Assembly (NCBI GenBank): GCA_913774725.1
Contig: CAJYIG010000358.1
Span: 1 to 5,256, forward strand
Origin: an uncultured Curtobacterium sp.
GTDB lineage: Bacteria; Actinomycetota; Actinomycetes; Actinomycetales; Microbacteriaceae
Direction: 5' to 3'
DNA length: 5,256 nt
Shown: piece after piece, positions 4,729-5,256 of the stretch
Layout: every line of letters begins with the position of its first letter
Numbering within the stretch: the first letter of the stretch is position 1
Translations under genes and position numbers: made by a program
Notes under the pieces: generated by a model
The model's input: the letters and a program-made list of their open reading frames with translations, nothing else
What the model was told of the DNA's origin: nothing
Databases searched by the model: none

Positions 4729-5256
4729 ATGACGATCGTGCTCGACCCCTTCGACCAGTCCCCCGAGCCGGGAACGGGCAACCGCGCCGGCGGGTACGAC
4801 GACCCGTTCACCGCGGGTCTCAACCCCCAGCAGAAGGAAGCCGTCGAGTACCGCGGCGAGTCCCTGCTCATCGTGGCCGGTGCCGGGTCGGGCAAGACGA
4901 GCGTGCTCACCCGACGCATCGCCCTGCTGCTGGCGAACCGCGAGGCCTGGCCGTCGCAGATCCTCGCGATCACCTTCACGAACAAGGCCGCCGCCGAGAT
5001 GCGCGAGCGCGTGCAGGCCCTCGTCGGCCAGGCTGCCGAGGGCATGTGGATCTCGACGTTCCACTCGGCGTGCGTGCGGATCCTCCGTCGCGAAGCGGAG
5101 CGGTTCGGGTTCCCGCAGTCGTTCACCATCTACGACTCCGCTGACTCCCGCGCGCTCCTCAAGCGGATCATCAAGGAGCTCGAGGCAGACTCGCTCGGGC
5201 TGACCGTCGGGGCTGCGGCGTCGAAGATCTCGAAGCTCAAGAACGAGCTGCAGGAC
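4729..5256 (+). CDS. pcrA: ATP-dependent DNA helicase PcrA/UvrD, N-terminal part; 3' end outside window
   Basis: This is a superfamily 1A 3'-5' DNA helicase that unwinds DNA during nucleotide excision repair and clears RecA filaments and stalled replication forks. The first 176 codons are present; family members run to about 750-850 residues. Residues 1-30 are a variable hydrophilic leader. The Q motif LNPQQKEAV is at 31-39, Walker A AGAGSGKT at 50-57 with K56, motif Ia ITFTNKAAAEMRERV at 81-95 and motif Ib STFHSACVRIL at 109-119. The start of subdomain 1B (FTIYDSADSRALLKRIIKE, 132-150) follows. The Walker B and later motifs lie outside the window. The ATG at 4729 is chosen for the TAGACT hexamer just upstream. 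UvrD2 and RecB-like helicases share these motifs, but the spacing and the short leader fit PcrA/UvrD1. The frame is open to the window edge. Confidence 0.95.
   Translation, partial: MTIVLDPFDQSPEPGTGNRAGGYDDPFTAGLNPQQKEAVEYRGESLLIVAGAGSGKTSVLTRRIALLLANREAWPSQILAITFTNKAAAEMRERVQALVGQAAEGMWISTFHSACVRILRREAERFGFPQSFTIYDSADSRALLKRIIKELEADSLGLTVGAAASKISKLKNELQD

Overview
The window looks like a stretch of core chromosome from a high-GC actinobacterium, most probably a Microbacteriaceae member close to Curtobacterium. That placement rests on codon use almost saturated with G/C at third positions, the protein flavour, and two ATG starts sitting 7-9 nt behind a TAnnnT hexamer, which is the usual actinobacterial leaderless arrangement. 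It is recognition from memory, not a database result. I see no phage, transposon, CRISPR, toxin-antitoxin or other mobile signature and no tRNA or rRNA.

Layout: the left edge carries the C-terminal 235 residues of GMP synthase (guaA, +, 1-708). A 312-bp intergenic block (709-1020) separates it from a convergent gene. This block holds a strong terminator hairpin (724-758), a 15-bp tandem repeat (752-795), three copies of a CACGACnTGCCG motif (813-889) and a second strong hairpin (973-1004). Two membrane-protein genes then run on the minus strand with 31 bp between them: a DUF817-family protein (start near 2971) followed by a YccA/Bax-inhibitor-1-type protein (1021-1896). Divergent from them, on the plus strand, is a GlpQ-like glycerophosphodiester phosphodiesterase (3085-4101). 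It meets a small, unrecognised multi-span membrane protein (minus, 4106-4621 or longer) tail to tail with only 4 bp between stop codons. The right edge is the start of pcrA/uvrD (+, from 4729), cut off after 176 codons.

How the genes fit together: guaA (purine synthesis) and pcrA (DNA repair helicase) are unrelated housekeeping genes. Only the DUF817/BI-1 pair looks like a transcriptional unit, and no shared function can be read from sequence. GlpQ-like activity would feed glycerol-3-phosphate from phospholipid deacylation products into central metabolism.

I did not find a convincing undescribed system. The best leads are modest: the repeat-rich block between the convergent genes at 709-1020, the late-acquired-looking C-terminal tail of the DUF817 protein, and the uncharacterised DUF817/BI-1 pair.
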